From: Neobacillus piezotolerans
GTDB taxonomy: Bacteria > Bacillota > Bacilli > Bacillales > Cytobacillaceae
Length of the DNA stretch: 64,000 nucleotides
Reading direction: 5' to 3'
NCBI RefSeq assembly: GCF_003362805.1
Contig: NZ_QNQT01000013.1
Span: 18,303 to 82,302 of the forward strand
The position numbers were made by a program, and so were the translations under genes. The notes under the pieces are model-generated. The model searched no databases, was not told the DNA's origin, and saw only the letters and a list, made by a program, of their open reading frames with translations. Below, one piece after another: positions 44,199 to 54,258 of this stretch. The number at the start of each line of letters is the position of its first letter. Within the stretch, counting starts at the first letter, position 1.

Positions 44199-45095
44199 AT
44201 GTTTCTTGAAGCGTTAATCGGCAGAGCGGCAGAAAACGGCAAAAAAACAGTGGCAGTTGCTGCAGCGGGGGATCACGAAGTACTTGATGCAGTTTGCATG
44301 GCCACAAAACGTAATTTGGCAAATTTCCTTCTGTACGGGGACCGTGGCCAGATTGAATCCATGATTGCCCCTCCGCCGGATAGTTCAATCAGTATCATAC
44401 ACAGCCCAAATCCGCAAAAAGCCGCGGAAGAAGCAGTAAAGGCGGTAAGCAGCGGACGTGCGAATGTTTTAATGAAAGGGAACGTTCAGACCTCCGCTCT
44501 TTTAAAGGCGGTCCTGAACAAGGAATTCGGCCTTAGGACAGGAAAAATCCTGTCTCATACAGCAGCCTTTGAAATTGATGGATATGACAGGCTGATTTTT
44601 GTTACTGACGCGGGAATGAACATTGCCCCCGATTTGGAACAAAAAGCCGGGATTATAAAAAATGCGGTGGAATTGGCGAATTCGCTCGGGATTAAAAATC
44701 CAAAGGTAGCGCCCTTGTGCGCGGTTGAAACAGTGAATCCCGCCATGCAGGCGACTTTGGATGCAGCTTCGTTGTCGGCTATGAACAGGCGGGGTCAAAT
44801 CAGCGGCTGCACCGTGGACGGGCCTCTTGCGCTTGACAATGCGGTGTCCTTGCTTGCCGCGGAGCACAAAGGAATTTCAGGTGATGTCGCTGGTAAAGCG
44901 GATATTCTTCTCGTTCCGACAATCGAAACGGGAAATGTCCTTTATAAGTCACTTGTGTATTTTGCGAAAGCAAGAGTCGGTGCGGTCATCTGCGGTGCGA
45001 AAGCGCCCATTATCCTTACTTCAAGGTCCGATTCTTCTGAAAGCAAGCTTTACTCACTCGCTCTGGCACTATGCTCTGTGCCTGCACAAAATTGA
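44199..45095 (+). CDS. ptb: Phosphate butyryltransferase
   Basis: Converts butyryl- or branched acyl-CoA plus phosphate to the acyl phosphate and CoA; with Buk it yields ATP. It belongs to the phosphotransacetylase family, with [17 protein letters not shown] and [23 protein letters not shown] as conserved blocks and [19 protein letters not shown] at the C-terminus. Length is 298 residues. The ATG at 44199 is preferred; a TTG at 44190 is closer to the AGGGG binding site and remains possible. It is the first gene of the sigma-54 operon. Confidence 0.93.
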   Translation: MFLEALIGRAAENGKKTVAVAAAGDHEVLDAVCMATKRNLANFLLYGDRGQIESMIAPPPDSSISIIHSPNPQKAAEEAVKAVSSGRANVLMKGNVQTSALLKAVLNKEFGLRTGKILSHTAAFEIDGYDRLIFVTDAGMNIAPDLEQKAGIIKNAVELANSLGIKNPKVAPLCAVETVNPAMQATLDAASLSAMNRRGQISGCTVDGPLALDNAVSLLAAEHKGISGDVAGKADILLVPTIETGNVLYKSLVYFAKARVGAVICGAKAPIILTSRSDSSESKLYSLALALCSVPAQN

Positions 45096-45114
45096 GATTA
45101 GGGAGGAAATTGAA

Positions 45115-46209
45115 ATGGAACTCTTTAAATATTTGGAACAGTATGATTACGAACAGGTAGTTTTCTGCCAGGATAAGCAATCCGGGTTAAAAGCGATTAT
45201 TGCCATCCATGACACGACTCTTGGTCCGGCTCTTGGCGGGACAAGAATGTGGACATATGAATCAGAAGAAGCGGCAATTGAGGATGCCCTCCGCCTCGCT
45301 CGTGGAATGACATATAAAAATGCGGCGGCTGGTTTAAACCTTGGCGGCGGGAAAACTGTCATCATAGGCGATCCGCGTAAAGATAAGAATGAGGAATTGT
45401 TCCGTGCTTTCGGAAGGTATGTCCAGGGCTTGAATGGCCGTTACATAACTGCTGAAGATGTCGGCACGACTGTTGCCGATATGGATTTAATCCATGAAGA
45501 AACAGACTATGTCACTGGAATTTCCCCTGCGTTCGGATCTTCGGGAAATCCATCCCCAGCTACTGCTTATGGAGTATTCAGGGGAATGAAGGCTGCCGCC
45601 AAGGAAGCTTATGGTTCGGATTCCCTTGAGGGAAAAACAGTTGCCATCCAGGGAGTGGGGAATGTGGCCTACAATCTTTGCCGCCACCTTTATGAAGAAG
45701 GTGCCAGGTTGATTGTTACCGATATAAATAAAGAAGCAGTTCAAAGGGCTGTTGAAGAGTTCGGGGCGAAGGCTGTGGAACCGGATGAAATTTACGGAGT
45801 CGATTGTGACATTTACGCCCCATGTGCGCTCGGTGCTGTCATAAATGATGAGACAATTCCGCAATTAAAGGCAAAGGTGATTGCGGGATCGGCGAATAAC
45901 CAGCTGAAGGATACACGCCATGGGGACTTAATCCATGAACTGGGTATTATATATGCTCCGGATTATGTCATCAATGCAGGCGGCGTTATCAATGTAGCTG
46001 ACGAACTTTATGGCTATAACCATGAGCGGGCTATGAAAAAAATTGAAACGATTTATTCCAACATCGAAAAAGTCATTGAAATCGCAAAGCGCGATGGAAT
46101 TCCTACCTACAAGGCAGCGGACAGGATGGCGGAGGAGCGGATTGAAAGAATGCGCAATTCCCGAAGCCAATTCCTTCAAAACGGCCACCATATCCTGAGC
46201 AGGCGTTAA
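45115..46209 (+). CDS. bcd: Leucine (branched-chain amino acid) dehydrogenase
   Basis: NAD-dependent deamination of leucine, isoleucine and valine to 2-keto acids, which feed the dehydrogenase complex encoded downstream. The catalytic Lys region is [16 protein letters not shown]; the Rossmann motif is [27 protein letters not shown] is typical. The 364-residue length is exact for the family. GGGAGGAAA precedes the ATG. Confidence 0.96.
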   Translation: MELFKYLEQYDYEQVVFCQDKQSGLKAIIAIHDTTLGPALGGTRMWTYESEEAAIEDALRLARGMTYKNAAAGLNLGGGKTVIIGDPRKDKNEELFRAFGRYVQGLNGRYITAEDVGTTVADMDLIHEETDYVTGISPAFGSSGNPSPATAYGVFRGMKAAAKEAYGSDSLEGKTVAIQGVGNVAYNLCRHLYEEGARLIVTDINKEAVQRAVEEFGAKAVEPDEIYGVDCDIYAPCALGAVINDETIPQLKAKVIAGSANNQLKDTRHGDLIHELGIIYAPDYVINAGGVINVADELYGYNHERAMKKIETIYSNIEKVIEIAKRDGIPTYKAADRMAEERIERMRNSRSQFLQNGHHILSRR

Positions 46210-46289
46210 CGGCCGTTCAAACTAAACCATCAGCGGAAAAAACGCCGCCGATGGAAGTTTCACTTTACCAGCTTTTCTGGAGGTCCTCA

Positions 46290-47402
46290 ATGGAGCAAAA
46301 CAAAGACTATCGGATCCTGGTAATCAATCCAGGCTCAACATCCACGAAAATCGGCATCTTTGATAATGAGCGGCCGGTACTCGAAAAGACGATTCGCCAT
46401 GAATCTGAAACAATTACTTCCTTTGAGAGCATCATCGATCAATATGCATTCCGCAAAGAGACGATTCTGGAAACGCTTGATAATGAAGGGATCAATTTAT
46501 CAAAATTAAGCGCCGTCTGCGGGCGAGGCGGATTGCTTCGCCCTATCGAAGGCGGTACATATTCGGTCAATAGCGCGATGCTTGAAGACTTGAGAAACGG
46601 CTATTCCGGCCAGCATGCCTCCAATCTTGGCGGAATCATCGCCCATGAGATAGCGATGGGGCTGAATATCCCGGCATTTATCGTCGATCCTGTCGTCGTA
46701 GATGAACTGGAGAATCTCGCAAGGGTTTCCGGATTTTCGTTAATAGAGAGAAAGAGCATCTTTCATGCCCTTAACCAGAAAGCCGTGGCTAGAAGGGTGG
46801 CAAAGGAACTGGGCAAAAGCTATTTCGACCTTAATTTAATCGTTGTCCATATGGGCGGAGGCATAACGGTTGGCGCACATAAGGGCGGCAGGGTCATCGA
46901 TGTGAACAACGGGCTGCACGGAGATGGACCATTCAGCCCGGAACGCGCGGGCACAGTTCCGGTTGGCGACCTTGTCAGCTTGTGTTTTTCGGGAGAATAC
47001 TTCCGGGATGAAATAATGAAAAAGCTTGTCGGACAGGGAGGGCTAATCGGCTACCTTGGAACAAGCGACGCCGTTCAGGTTGAAAAAATGATAGAAAAAG
47101 GAAACGGGAAAGCGAAGCTTGTGTATGAAGCGATGGCTTACCAGGTCGCCAAGGAAATCGGGGCCGCCAGCGCGGTCCTTGCGGGGAAGGTCGATGCGAT
47201 CATCCTGACAGGCGGGCTCGCATATGGAAAATCATTTGTTAAGTCGATAACTGAACGGATCAACTGGATTTCGGATGTAATAGTCCAACCAGGAGAAAAT
47301 GAACTCCAGGCCCTAGCTGAAGGCGCGCTGCGCGTCCTTCGGGGCGAAGAGGAAGCCAAAGTCTACCCGAATCCGGGAAAAGTTCATACAGCAACTATTT
47401 AA
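46290..47402 (+). CDS. buk: Butyrate kinase (branched-chain acyl kinase)
   Basis: Acetokinase-family enzyme forming ATP from butyryl or branched acyl phosphate made by Ptb. Motifs are [17 protein letters not shown] at the N-terminus (residues 8-24), [20 protein letters not shown] and [12 protein letters not shown]. The start at 46290 has GGAGGTCC upstream. Length is 370 residues. It lies 15 bases before lpdV. Confidence 0.95.
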   Translation: MEQNKDYRILVINPGSTSTKIGIFDNERPVLEKTIRHESETITSFESIIDQYAFRKETILETLDNEGINLSKLSAVCGRGGLLRPIEGGTYSVNSAMLEDLRNGYSGQHASNLGGIIAHEIAMGLNIPAFIVDPVVVDELENLARVSGFSLIERKSIFHALNQKAVARRVAKELGKSYFDLNLIVVHMGGGITVGAHKGGRVIDVNNGLHGDGPFSPERAGTVPVGDLVSLCFSGEYFRDEIMKKLVGQGGLIGYLGTSDAVQVEKMIEKGNGKAKLVYEAMAYQVAKEIGAASAVLAGKVDAIILTGGLAYGKSFVKSITERINWISDVIVQPGENELQALAEGALRVLRGEEEAKVYPNPGKVHTATI

Positions 47403-47417
47403 CAGGGGGCAAAACCA

Positions 47418-48839
47418 ATGGCTCAGGAATATGATTTGGTCATTCTAGGCGGGGGCACCGGAGGCTATGTGGCCGCTATCCGCGCCTCGCAATTAGGCCT
47501 AAAGACAGCGATTGTTGAAAAAGGAAAGCTCGGAGGGACGTGCCTCCATAACGGCTGCATCCCTTCCAAAGCCCTGCTTAGGAGCGCCGAGGTTTATGCC
47601 ACGGCTAAAAAAAGCGAGCAATTTGGCGTATTCGCTTCGGATGTTACCTTTGATTTCGGCAAAGTCCAAGAACGCAAGGAATCAATTGTATCCCAGCTGC
47701 ATAAAGGGGTCCAGCACCTCATGAAACAGGGGAAGATCGATGTTTATGAAGGTACGGGAAGAATTCTCGGCCCATCCATCTTCTCACCGATGCCGGGAAC
47801 GATATCGGTCGAAATGAATGATGGTTCGGATAATGAAATGCTCATACCGAAAAATGTTGTTGTCGCTACCGGGTCAAGGCCCCGTTCTTTGCCAGGCCTT
47901 GAAATCGACGGGGAATTTGTCCTTTCCTCGGACGAGGCGCTTAAAATGGAATCCCTGCCTTCTTCCATTATCATCGTAGGCGGAGGGGTTATCGGTATTG
48001 AGTGGGCCTCCATGCTTTGCGATTTCGGGGTTGAAGTGACTGTGCTCGAATACGCTCCGCGGATCATTCCGACCGAGGACCATGACGTATCAAAGGAAAT
48101 GCAGCGCCTCATGAAAAAACGGGGAGTCAAGATTGTTACCGGAGCGAAGGTGCTGCCTGACACGCTTGCAACAGGTGAAGGCGTCACAATTTCCGCCGAA
48201 GTGAAGGATGCTGTCAAGGAATACAAGGCCGATAAACTCCTTGTATCCGTAGGCCGGCAGGCGAATATCGAAGGCATCGGCCTTGAAAACACGGAAATTG
48301 AAATTGAAAAAGGCTTCATTAAAACAAATGAATTTTTCCAAACGAAAGAATCCCATATCTATGCTGTTGGGGATGTAATCGGAGGGCTTCAGCTCGCCCA
48401 TGTGGCTTCCCACGAGGGAATTGTCGCCGTGGAGCATATCGCGGGAAAAGACCCGCAGCCGATTGATTACACAATGGTTTCAAAATGCATTTACAGCCAC
48501 CCCGAAGCAGCCAGCGTCGGCTTGACCGAAGCGGAGGCGAAGGAACTAGGCCACAAAGTAAAGACTGGAAAATTCTCGTTTAGGGCAATCGGCAAGGCGC
48601 TTGTTTTCGGGGAGTCGGACGGCTTCGTCAAAATCGTCGCCGACGAAGAAACAAACGACCTGCTTGGCGTCCATATGATCGGCCCGCATGTGACGGATAT
48701 GATTTCCGAAGCCGGGCTTGCAAAGGTGCTGGATGCGACCCCATGGGAAATCGCCCACACAATCCATCCGCACCCAACACTGTCGGAGGCTATTGGGGAA
48801 GCCGCTCTAGCAGTCGATGGAAGGGCGCTCCATTCCTAA
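47418..48839 (+). CDS. lpdV: Dihydrolipoamide dehydrogenase of the branched-chain keto acid complex (E3)
   Basis: FAD protein that reoxidises dihydrolipoyl groups of BkdB with NAD. FAD-binding GGGTGGYVAAIRASQLG and the redox disulfide GGTCLHNGCIPSKA are near the N-terminus. NAD-binding IIVGGGVIGIEWASML lies in the middle. The C-terminal His-Glu pair is in HTIHPHPTLSEAIGEA. Length is 473 residues. The position inside the bkd operon distinguishes it from the pyruvate dehydrogenase E3. Confidence 0.96.
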   Translation: MAQEYDLVILGGGTGGYVAAIRASQLGLKTAIVEKGKLGGTCLHNGCIPSKALLRSAEVYATAKKSEQFGVFASDVTFDFGKVQERKESIVSQLHKGVQHLMKQGKIDVYEGTGRILGPSIFSPMPGTISVEMNDGSDNEMLIPKNVVVATGSRPRSLPGLEIDGEFVLSSDEALKMESLPSSIIIVGGGVIGIEWASMLCDFGVEVTVLEYAPRIIPTEDHDVSKEMQRLMKKRGVKIVTGAKVLPDTLATGEGVTISAEVKDAVKEYKADKLLVSVGRQANIEGIGLENTEIEIEKGFIKTNEFFQTKESHIYAVGDVIGGLQLAHVASHEGIVAVEHIAGKDPQPIDYTMVSKCIYSHPEAASVGLTEAEAKELGHKVKTGKFSFRAIGKALVFGESDGFVKIVADEETNDLLGVHMIGPHVTDMISEAGLAKVLDATPWEIAHTIHPHPTLSEAIGEAALAVDGRALHS

Positions 48840-48909
48840 ATTCCATTCTTGGAAACGGGATGGCTCGTTTGCTTCTTGCTTAATTCTAATATTTGGGAGG
48901 TATGTGTTC

Positions 48910-49917
48910 ATGGCAGAAAATCGCCACCATTCATTGGGACTAAGCGACGAAAAAGTACTGGAAATGTACGAAACAATGCTTATGTCCAGGCGCTTGGACG
49001 AACGGATGTGGCTCTTGAACCGTTCGGGAAAAATACCATTTGTAATTTCGTGCCAGGGGCAGGAGGCCGCGCAGGTTGGCGCAGCATTCGCACTGGACAG
49101 GGAGAAGGATTATGTCCTCCCTTACTACAGGGATATGGGGGTTGTCCTCACATTTGGGATGACGCCGACGGAATTGATGCTTTCGGGATTCGCGAAAGCG
49201 GAAGACCCTAACTCAGGCGGACGCCAAATGCCGGGCCACTTCGGGCAAAAGAAAAACCGCATCGTGACCGGCTCATCCCCGGTTACAACCCAGGTGCCGC
49301 ATGCGGTAGGGATAGCGCTCGCCGGCAAAATGGAAAAGAAGGACTTTTTAACTTTTGTAACTTTCGGCGAAGGTTCATCCAACCAGGGAGATTTCCACGA
49401 AGGCGCGAATTTCGCTGGCGTCCATAAACTGCCTGTCATTTTTATGTGCGAAAACAACAAATATGCCATTTCCGTGCCGATTGAAAAGCAGCTGGCCTGC
49501 GAAAATGTATCCGATAGGGCGATTGGCTACGGCATGCCGGGGATTACAGTGGATGGAAACGACCCGCTCGAGGTTTACAAGGTTGTTAAAGAAGCTGCTG
49601 ACCGCGCCCGCCGCGGCGAAGGGCCAACGCTTGTCGAAACCATTACGTACCGGCTAACGGCCCATTCATCGGATGATGATGACAGGGTCTACCGCGCCCC
49701 GGATGAAGTTGCCGACGCAAAGACAAAGGACCCGATTATTACATTCGGCGCCTACCTAAAAGAAACTGGCGTCATGGATGATGAAGTGGAAAAGAAAATC
49801 AACGACCGGATTATGAAACAAGTAAATGAAGCGACGGAATATGCCGAGAATGCGCCATATGCAAATCCGGAAGACGCGCTTAAATATGTCTATGCGGAAA
49901 GTCAGGGGGATGCATAA
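48910..49917 (+). CDS. bkdAA: Branched-chain 2-oxoacid dehydrogenase E1 alpha
   Basis: Thiamine-diphosphate-binding subunit that decarboxylates branched-chain 2-keto acids. Recognisable blocks are SCQGQEAAQVGAAFAL, GRQMPGHFGQ, the TPP motif FGEGSSNQGDFHEGANFAGVH, and RLTAHSSDDDDRVYR. Length is 335 residues from the ATG at 48910, which has TGGGAGGT upstream. It abuts bkdAB (stop and start adjacent). Confidence 0.96.
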   Translation: MAENRHHSLGLSDEKVLEMYETMLMSRRLDERMWLLNRSGKIPFVISCQGQEAAQVGAAFALDREKDYVLPYYRDMGVVLTFGMTPTELMLSGFAKAEDPNSGGRQMPGHFGQKKNRIVTGSSPVTTQVPHAVGIALAGKMEKKDFLTFVTFGEGSSNQGDFHEGANFAGVHKLPVIFMCENNKYAISVPIEKQLACENVSDRAIGYGMPGITVDGNDPLEVYKVVKEAADRARRGEGPTLVETITYRLTAHSSDDDDRVYRAPDEVADAKTKDPIITFGAYLKETGVMDDEVEKKINDRIMKQVNEATEYAENAPYANPEDALKYVYAESQGDA

Positions 49918-50901
49918 ATGGCGGTAATTTCTTATATTGATGCAGTCACAATGGCGATACGTGAAGAGATGGAAAGGGATCCAAGGGTATTCGTCCTGGG
50001 CGAGGACGTCGGACGCAAAGGCGGCGTCTTTAAGGCGACTCACGGATTGTATGAAAAGTTCGGCGAGGAACGCGTCATTGATACGCCTTTAGCTGAATCT
50101 GCAATTGCCGGTGTTGGCATTGGAGCGGCGATGTATGGCATGCGCCCGATTGCCGAGATGCAATTCGCGGATTTCATCATGCCCGCTGTCAACCAGATTA
50201 TTTCAGAGGCTGCCAGGATCCGGTACCGATCCAATAATGACTGGAGCTGCCCGATTGTCATTCGCGCGCCATATGGCGGCGGAGTCCACGGCGCCTTGTA
50301 CCATTCGCAATCGGTAGAAGCGGTGTTTGCGAACCAGCCCGGCTTGAAAATCGTCATGCCATCCACCCCTTATGATGTGAAGGGTCTGTTGAAGGCGGCG
50401 ATCCGCGACGAGGATCCGGTTTTGTTTTTTGAACATAAACGGGCATATCGCCTCATAAAAGGCGAGGTTCCGGAAGACGATTACACGTTGCCAATCGGCA
50501 AGGCGGATGTTAAGAGGGAAGGGGAAGACATTACCGTCATTACGTACGGCCTATGCGTCCATTTCGCCCTCCAGGCAGCCGAAAAACTTGCGAAGGATGG
50601 CATCTCTGCCCATATCCTCGATTTGAGGACGGTTTATCCGCTTGATAAAGAGGCTATCATTGAGGCTGCCTCCAAAACCGGAAAAGTCCTCCTTGTCACA
50701 GAAGACAATAAGGAAGGCAGCATTATGAGCGAAGTGTCGGCGATTATTGCGGAACATTGCCTATTCGATCTCGATGCGCCGATCAAAAGGCTGGCGGGTC
50801 CGGATGTTCCAGCGATGCCTTATTCCCCGACTATGGAGAAGTTCTTTATGATCAATCCTGAAAAGGTTGAAAAAGCCATGCGGGAGCTCGCTGAATTTTA
50901 A
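49918..50901 (+). CDS. bkdAB: Branched-chain 2-oxoacid dehydrogenase E1 beta
   Basis: Beta subunit of the E1 heterotetramer, transketolase-like fold. Typical sequences are VFVLGEDVGRKGGVFKAT, TPLAESAIAGVGIGAAM, PYGGGVHGALYHSQSVEA and the C-terminal PYSPTMEKFFMINPEKV. Length is 327 residues. It starts at the base after the bkdAA stop. Confidence 0.97.
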   Translation: MAVISYIDAVTMAIREEMERDPRVFVLGEDVGRKGGVFKATHGLYEKFGEERVIDTPLAESAIAGVGIGAAMYGMRPIAEMQFADFIMPAVNQIISEAARIRYRSNNDWSCPIVIRAPYGGGVHGALYHSQSVEAVFANQPGLKIVMPSTPYDVKGLLKAAIRDEDPVLFFEHKRAYRLIKGEVPEDDYTLPIGKADVKREGEDITVITYGLCVHFALQAAEKLAKDGISAHILDLRTVYPLDKEAIIEAASKTGKVLLVTEDNKEGSIMSEVSAIIAEHCLFDLDAPIKRLAGPDVPAMPYSPTMEKFFMINPEKVEKAMRELAEF

Positions 50902-50939
50902 TTCCGGGTTCCTGAATATGTTTGAAGGAGTGACCTCAC

Positions 50940-52250
50940 TTGGCAGTTGAACAAATTAAAATGCCGCAGCTGGGAGAAAGTGTAACAGAAGGCACGATAA
51001 GCAAATGGCTTGTATCTCCCGGTGACAAAGTCAATAAATATGATCCGCTTGCAGAGGTCATGACAGATAAAGTAAATGCCGAAATCCCGTCTTCTTTTGA
51101 AGGGACAATAAAGGAATTGGTTGCCGGGGAGGGCGACACCCTCGCGGTAGGCGAGACTATCTGTACAATTGAAGTCGGCGGCGCGGAAGAAGCTACCACC
51201 GCATCTGCTCCGGCAGCTTCAGCAAATATTGCTGTGGATAAAGCCGAGCAAGCTGCTGAGTCTGTATCGGGTGAACAAAACGGAAACAGACCGCGCTATT
51301 CACCAGCCGTCCTGAAGCTATCGCAGGAACATGGAATCGACCTCGGCCAGGTGAAGGGTACCGGTGCTGGCGGGCGAATTACACGCAAGGATCTTTTGAA
51401 ATTGATCGAATCCGGAAATATTCCGGCAGCGGGTGACCAAAAAGCCGAACCGCTTAGCAGCCAGACGCCTGCTGCTCAGGTTTCCGGGCAAGCCATTCAG
51501 GAATCTAAGCCAGCCGCGGCAGCGCCGGTAATCGTTCCTTCCATGCCTGGCGATATCGAAATACCTGTAACTGGGGTAAGGAAAGCAATCGCGGCCAATA
51601 TGCTGAGAAGCAAGCATGAGGCACCGCACGCCTGGACGATGGTTGAGGTTGATGCGACCGGCCTGGTTGAATACCGCAACTCCATTAAGGATGATTTTAA
51701 AAAGAAGGAAGGTTTCAACCTTACATTCTTCGCGTTTTTCGTAAAAGCAGTCGCCCAGGCGCTGAAGGAATTCCCGCAAATCAATTCAATGTGGGCAGGA
51801 GACAAGATCCTCCAAAAGAAGGATATCAATATTTCAATCGCGGTAGCGACAGAGGATGCGCTTTTCGTCCCTGTCATCAAGCATGCTGATGAAAAGACGA
51901 TCAAAGGCATCGCCCGTGAAATAACCGAGCTGGCCGGAAAAGCCCGGGGCGGCAAGCTGACAATGGATGAAATGCAGGGAGGCACCTTCACGGTCAACAA
52001 CACAGGCTCATTCGGTTCGGTGCAGTCCATGGGAATCATCAACTATCCACAGGCTGCAATCCTTCAGGTAGAATCGATTGTCAAACGCCCTGTTGTGATG
52101 AATAACGGCATGATTGCCGTAAGGGATATGGTGAACCTGTGCATGTCGCTCGACCACCGTGTGCTGGACGGCCTTATTTGCGGAAGGTTCCTGCAGCGGG
52201 TCAAGGAGATTATCGAAAATACCTCAAAGTCGAATACGTCCGTTTATTAA
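50940..52250 (+). CDS. bkdB: Branched-chain 2-oxoacid dehydrogenase E2 (lipoyl acyltransferase)
   Basis: Core acyltransferase transferring the branched acyl group to CoA. It has an N-terminal lipoyl domain (residues 3-77) with the lipoylated Lys in EVMTDKVNAEIPS, an E1/E3 binding domain (about 117-155, SPAVLKLSQEHGIDLGQVKGTG), and the catalytic domain ending in the HxxxD motif SLDHRVLDG. Linkers are Ala/Pro rich. Length is 436 residues. The start is TTG after GAAGGAGTG. It closes the bkd operon. Confidence 0.96.
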   Translation: MAVEQIKMPQLGESVTEGTISKWLVSPGDKVNKYDPLAEVMTDKVNAEIPSSFEGTIKELVAGEGDTLAVGETICTIEVGGAEEATTASAPAASANIAVDKAEQAAESVSGEQNGNRPRYSPAVLKLSQEHGIDLGQVKGTGAGGRITRKDLLKLIESGNIPAAGDQKAEPLSSQTPAAQVSGQAIQESKPAAAAPVIVPSMPGDIEIPVTGVRKAIAANMLRSKHEAPHAWTMVEVDATGLVEYRNSIKDDFKKKEGFNLTFFAFFVKAVAQALKEFPQINSMWAGDKILQKKDINISIAVATEDALFVPVIKHADEKTIKGIAREITELAGKARGGKLTMDEMQGGTFTVNNTGSFGSVQSMGIINYPQAAILQVESIVKRPVVMNNGMIAVRDMVNLCMSLDHRVLDGLICGRFLQRVKEIIENTSKSNTSVY

Positions 52251-52260
52251 GGAAAATTGC

Positions 52261-52291
52261 AAGCCCGCTTCCGGTTGGAGGCGGGTTTTCA
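52261..52291 (+). terminator. Terminator of the bkd operon
   Basis: AAGCCCGCTTCC and GGAGGCGGGTT form a stem, followed by TTTTC. Confidence 0.85.
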
Positions 52292-52356
52292 ACTGGGCTT
52301 GCCATTCGTTTTTGCGTAAAGCGGAGACGGGTTCCGCGTTGCCTCAATATAGACGC

Positions 52357-52362
52357 TATAAT
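52357..52362 (+). promoter_or_regulatory. Possible -10 element of the mutAB-meaB operon
   Basis: TATAAT at 52357-52362 is a perfect -10, but I find no well-spaced -35. It lies 84 bases before the chosen mutA start. Confidence 0.4.
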
Positions 52363-52440
52363 ACAATAAAAGCAGCGGATTTTTTAATTTAGGAACGGAA
52401 GCGAAAGGGGGGAATGTCTCCGCGTGCGGGGGCAAAGAGT

Positions 52441-54258
52441 ATGGGGATGGACAAAATCATGGCTTATCGCTTTTCCGAAACAACCATGGCTGATTGGAAA
52501 AATAAAGCTGAACAAGCCTTAAAAGGCAAATCAACCGATACGTTGAACAGCCGTACATATGAATCGATAATTTTGAAACCGCTTTACACACGTGAGGATT
52601 GTGTAAATGCCGGCTATCCCGGGAGCCCCGATTTTAGGCGGGGGATCAATCCGCCTGGTTACAGGGACAGGAAATGGCATATTGCACAGCAAATTTCCTG
52701 GGATTCCGCCGACGAATTATCGCGTAAGCTCAAGGATGCCTTTTCAAAAGGGCAGACCTCGATTTCTTTTAAAATGAAGGAGGGGTTTGAGCGGGATGCG
52801 GCCATCGCATCTTACGGATTTTCGGAGAACCATCCGTACGCGATCGATGCCGGAAGCGGCCAAGCAGCCTTTCTCTCGGCTTTGGATGAAGCTGATCGAA
52901 CTGCCGGTTTAACTGGATATATCGGGTTTGACCCGTTGGCCGAATTCGCGATAAGGAACGGAGACAAACCTCTCGACTTAGGAGATTATGCGGAAACCAT
53001 TACGGGGGCAGCCGTGAAGCATACGAATCTTAGGACGGTTCTGGTTGATGCGGGTGTTTATCATAACGGAGGGGCGAATGCCGTCCAGGAACTGGCAGCA
53101 GCGGCGGCTTCGGGTGTTTTTTATATTGAAAGGCTCCTTGAGGCGGGCATGGATATTGATTCGATTTTTACAAAAATCGTCTTCTCTTTCGCAACAGGCG
53201 CGAATTTCTTCATGGAAATCGCGAAGTTCCGGGCAGCGAGGATTATCTGGGATAGAATCGGAGAACTTTATGGAGCTGTTGAACCCGTCCGCGGCATGGT
53301 TATCGCAGCACAAACTTCCCAGTTTACAAAAACGCTGTATGACCCGCATGTGAATCTTCTTCGCGCCGGGAATGAAGCGTTTGCCGCGGTGCTTGGCGGC
53401 GTCCAGTATCTACATGTTGAGCCGTTCGATTCGCTCGAGGGTGCAACTCCCCTTTCTGAACGGATAGCAAGGAATATCCAGCTCATTCTTCAGGAAGAAG
53501 CCTATCTCGATAAAGTTGCCGATCCCGCTGGAGGGTCATGGTATGTTGAAGAACTGACCGAGCAATTGGCTGAAAAGGCTTGGGAGCTTTTTGTAAAAAT
53601 AGACTCGCTCGGAGGCATGCATGCAGTGCTGGCGACAGGATGGCTCAAAAAGGAAATTGGGGCCACGCTTGACCAAAGGATGTCGGACGCAAAAACGAGA
53701 AAGCAAAGCATCGTCGGCACGAACGTATATGCGAATCTTGCCGAAACTGCGAAGGCAATCCCAGAGCAAAGGGATGTTTGGGAACATGGAATCCGGGGAA
53801 CGCGGCTATCAATTCCCTTTGAGGAACTGCGCCTGAAAACAGCCGCGCTTGAAAAATCAGGGCAAAAGGCTTCAGTGGGCCTCATTTGCCTCGGAAGTCT
53901 GAAAGAAAGCAAGGCGCGCGCGGACTTTGTGGAAGGCTTCGTGGCCCCAGGCGGCATAAGGGCGGGCCGGAGCGGGGTGGTCGTGTCCCTGGATGATGCA
54001 GAAGAGTTTATAGCCGAAACAGGGTTCCCCCGTTATTGCTTTTGCTCCACGGATGAGCGTTATAAGGAAGATGGACTTGGGATTTTAACAGAATTGAAGA
54101 GGCGCCACCCGGGGATTTTGTTTTACCTTGCCGGGCAGCCTGGGGAAAAAGACGAATGGCTTGAGGCGGGCCTAACTGATTTTATCCATATAAAAAGCAA
54201 TTGCCATGACTTTTTGGCGAATGTGATTGCTGAAATGGAGGCTGCAGCTAATGACTAA
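52441..54258 (+). CDS. mutA: Methylmalonyl-CoA mutase small subunit
   Basis: Non-catalytic small subunit of the B12-dependent mutase. It has the TIM-barrel domain (about residues 40-410) with [18 protein letters not shown] and [22 protein letters not shown], and a degenerate B12-domain-like C-terminus that lacks the DxHxxG cobalamin motif, as expected for this subunit. I use the ATG at 52441, eight bases after GGGGG; the ATG at 52414 sits almost on top of its binding site. Length is about 605 residues. It overlaps mutB by eight bases. Confidence 0.93.
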   Translation: MGMDKIMAYRFSETTMADWKNKAEQALKGKSTDTLNSRTYESIILKPLYTREDCVNAGYPGSPDFRRGINPPGYRDRKWHIAQQISWDSADELSRKLKDAFSKGQTSISFKMKEGFERDAAIASYGFSENHPYAIDAGSGQAAFLSALDEADRTAGLTGYIGFDPLAEFAIRNGDKPLDLGDYAETITGAAVKHTNLRTVLVDAGVYHNGGANAVQELAAAAASGVFYIERLLEAGMDIDSIFTKIVFSFATGANFFMEIAKFRAARIIWDRIGELYGAVEPVRGMVIAAQTSQFTKTLYDPHVNLLRAGNEAFAAVLGGVQYLHVEPFDSLEGATPLSERIARNIQLILQEEAYLDKVADPAGGSWYVEELTEQLAEKAWELFVKIDSLGGMHAVLATGWLKKEIGATLDQRMSDAKTRKQSIVGTNVYANLAETAKAIPEQRDVWEHGIRGTRLSIPFEELRLKTAALEKSGQKASVGLICLGSLKESKARADFVEGFVAPGGIRAGRSGVVVSLDDAEEFIAETGFPRYCFCSTDERYKEDGLGILTELKRRHPGILFYLAGQPGEKDEWLEAGLTDFIHIKSNCHDFLANVIAEMEAAAND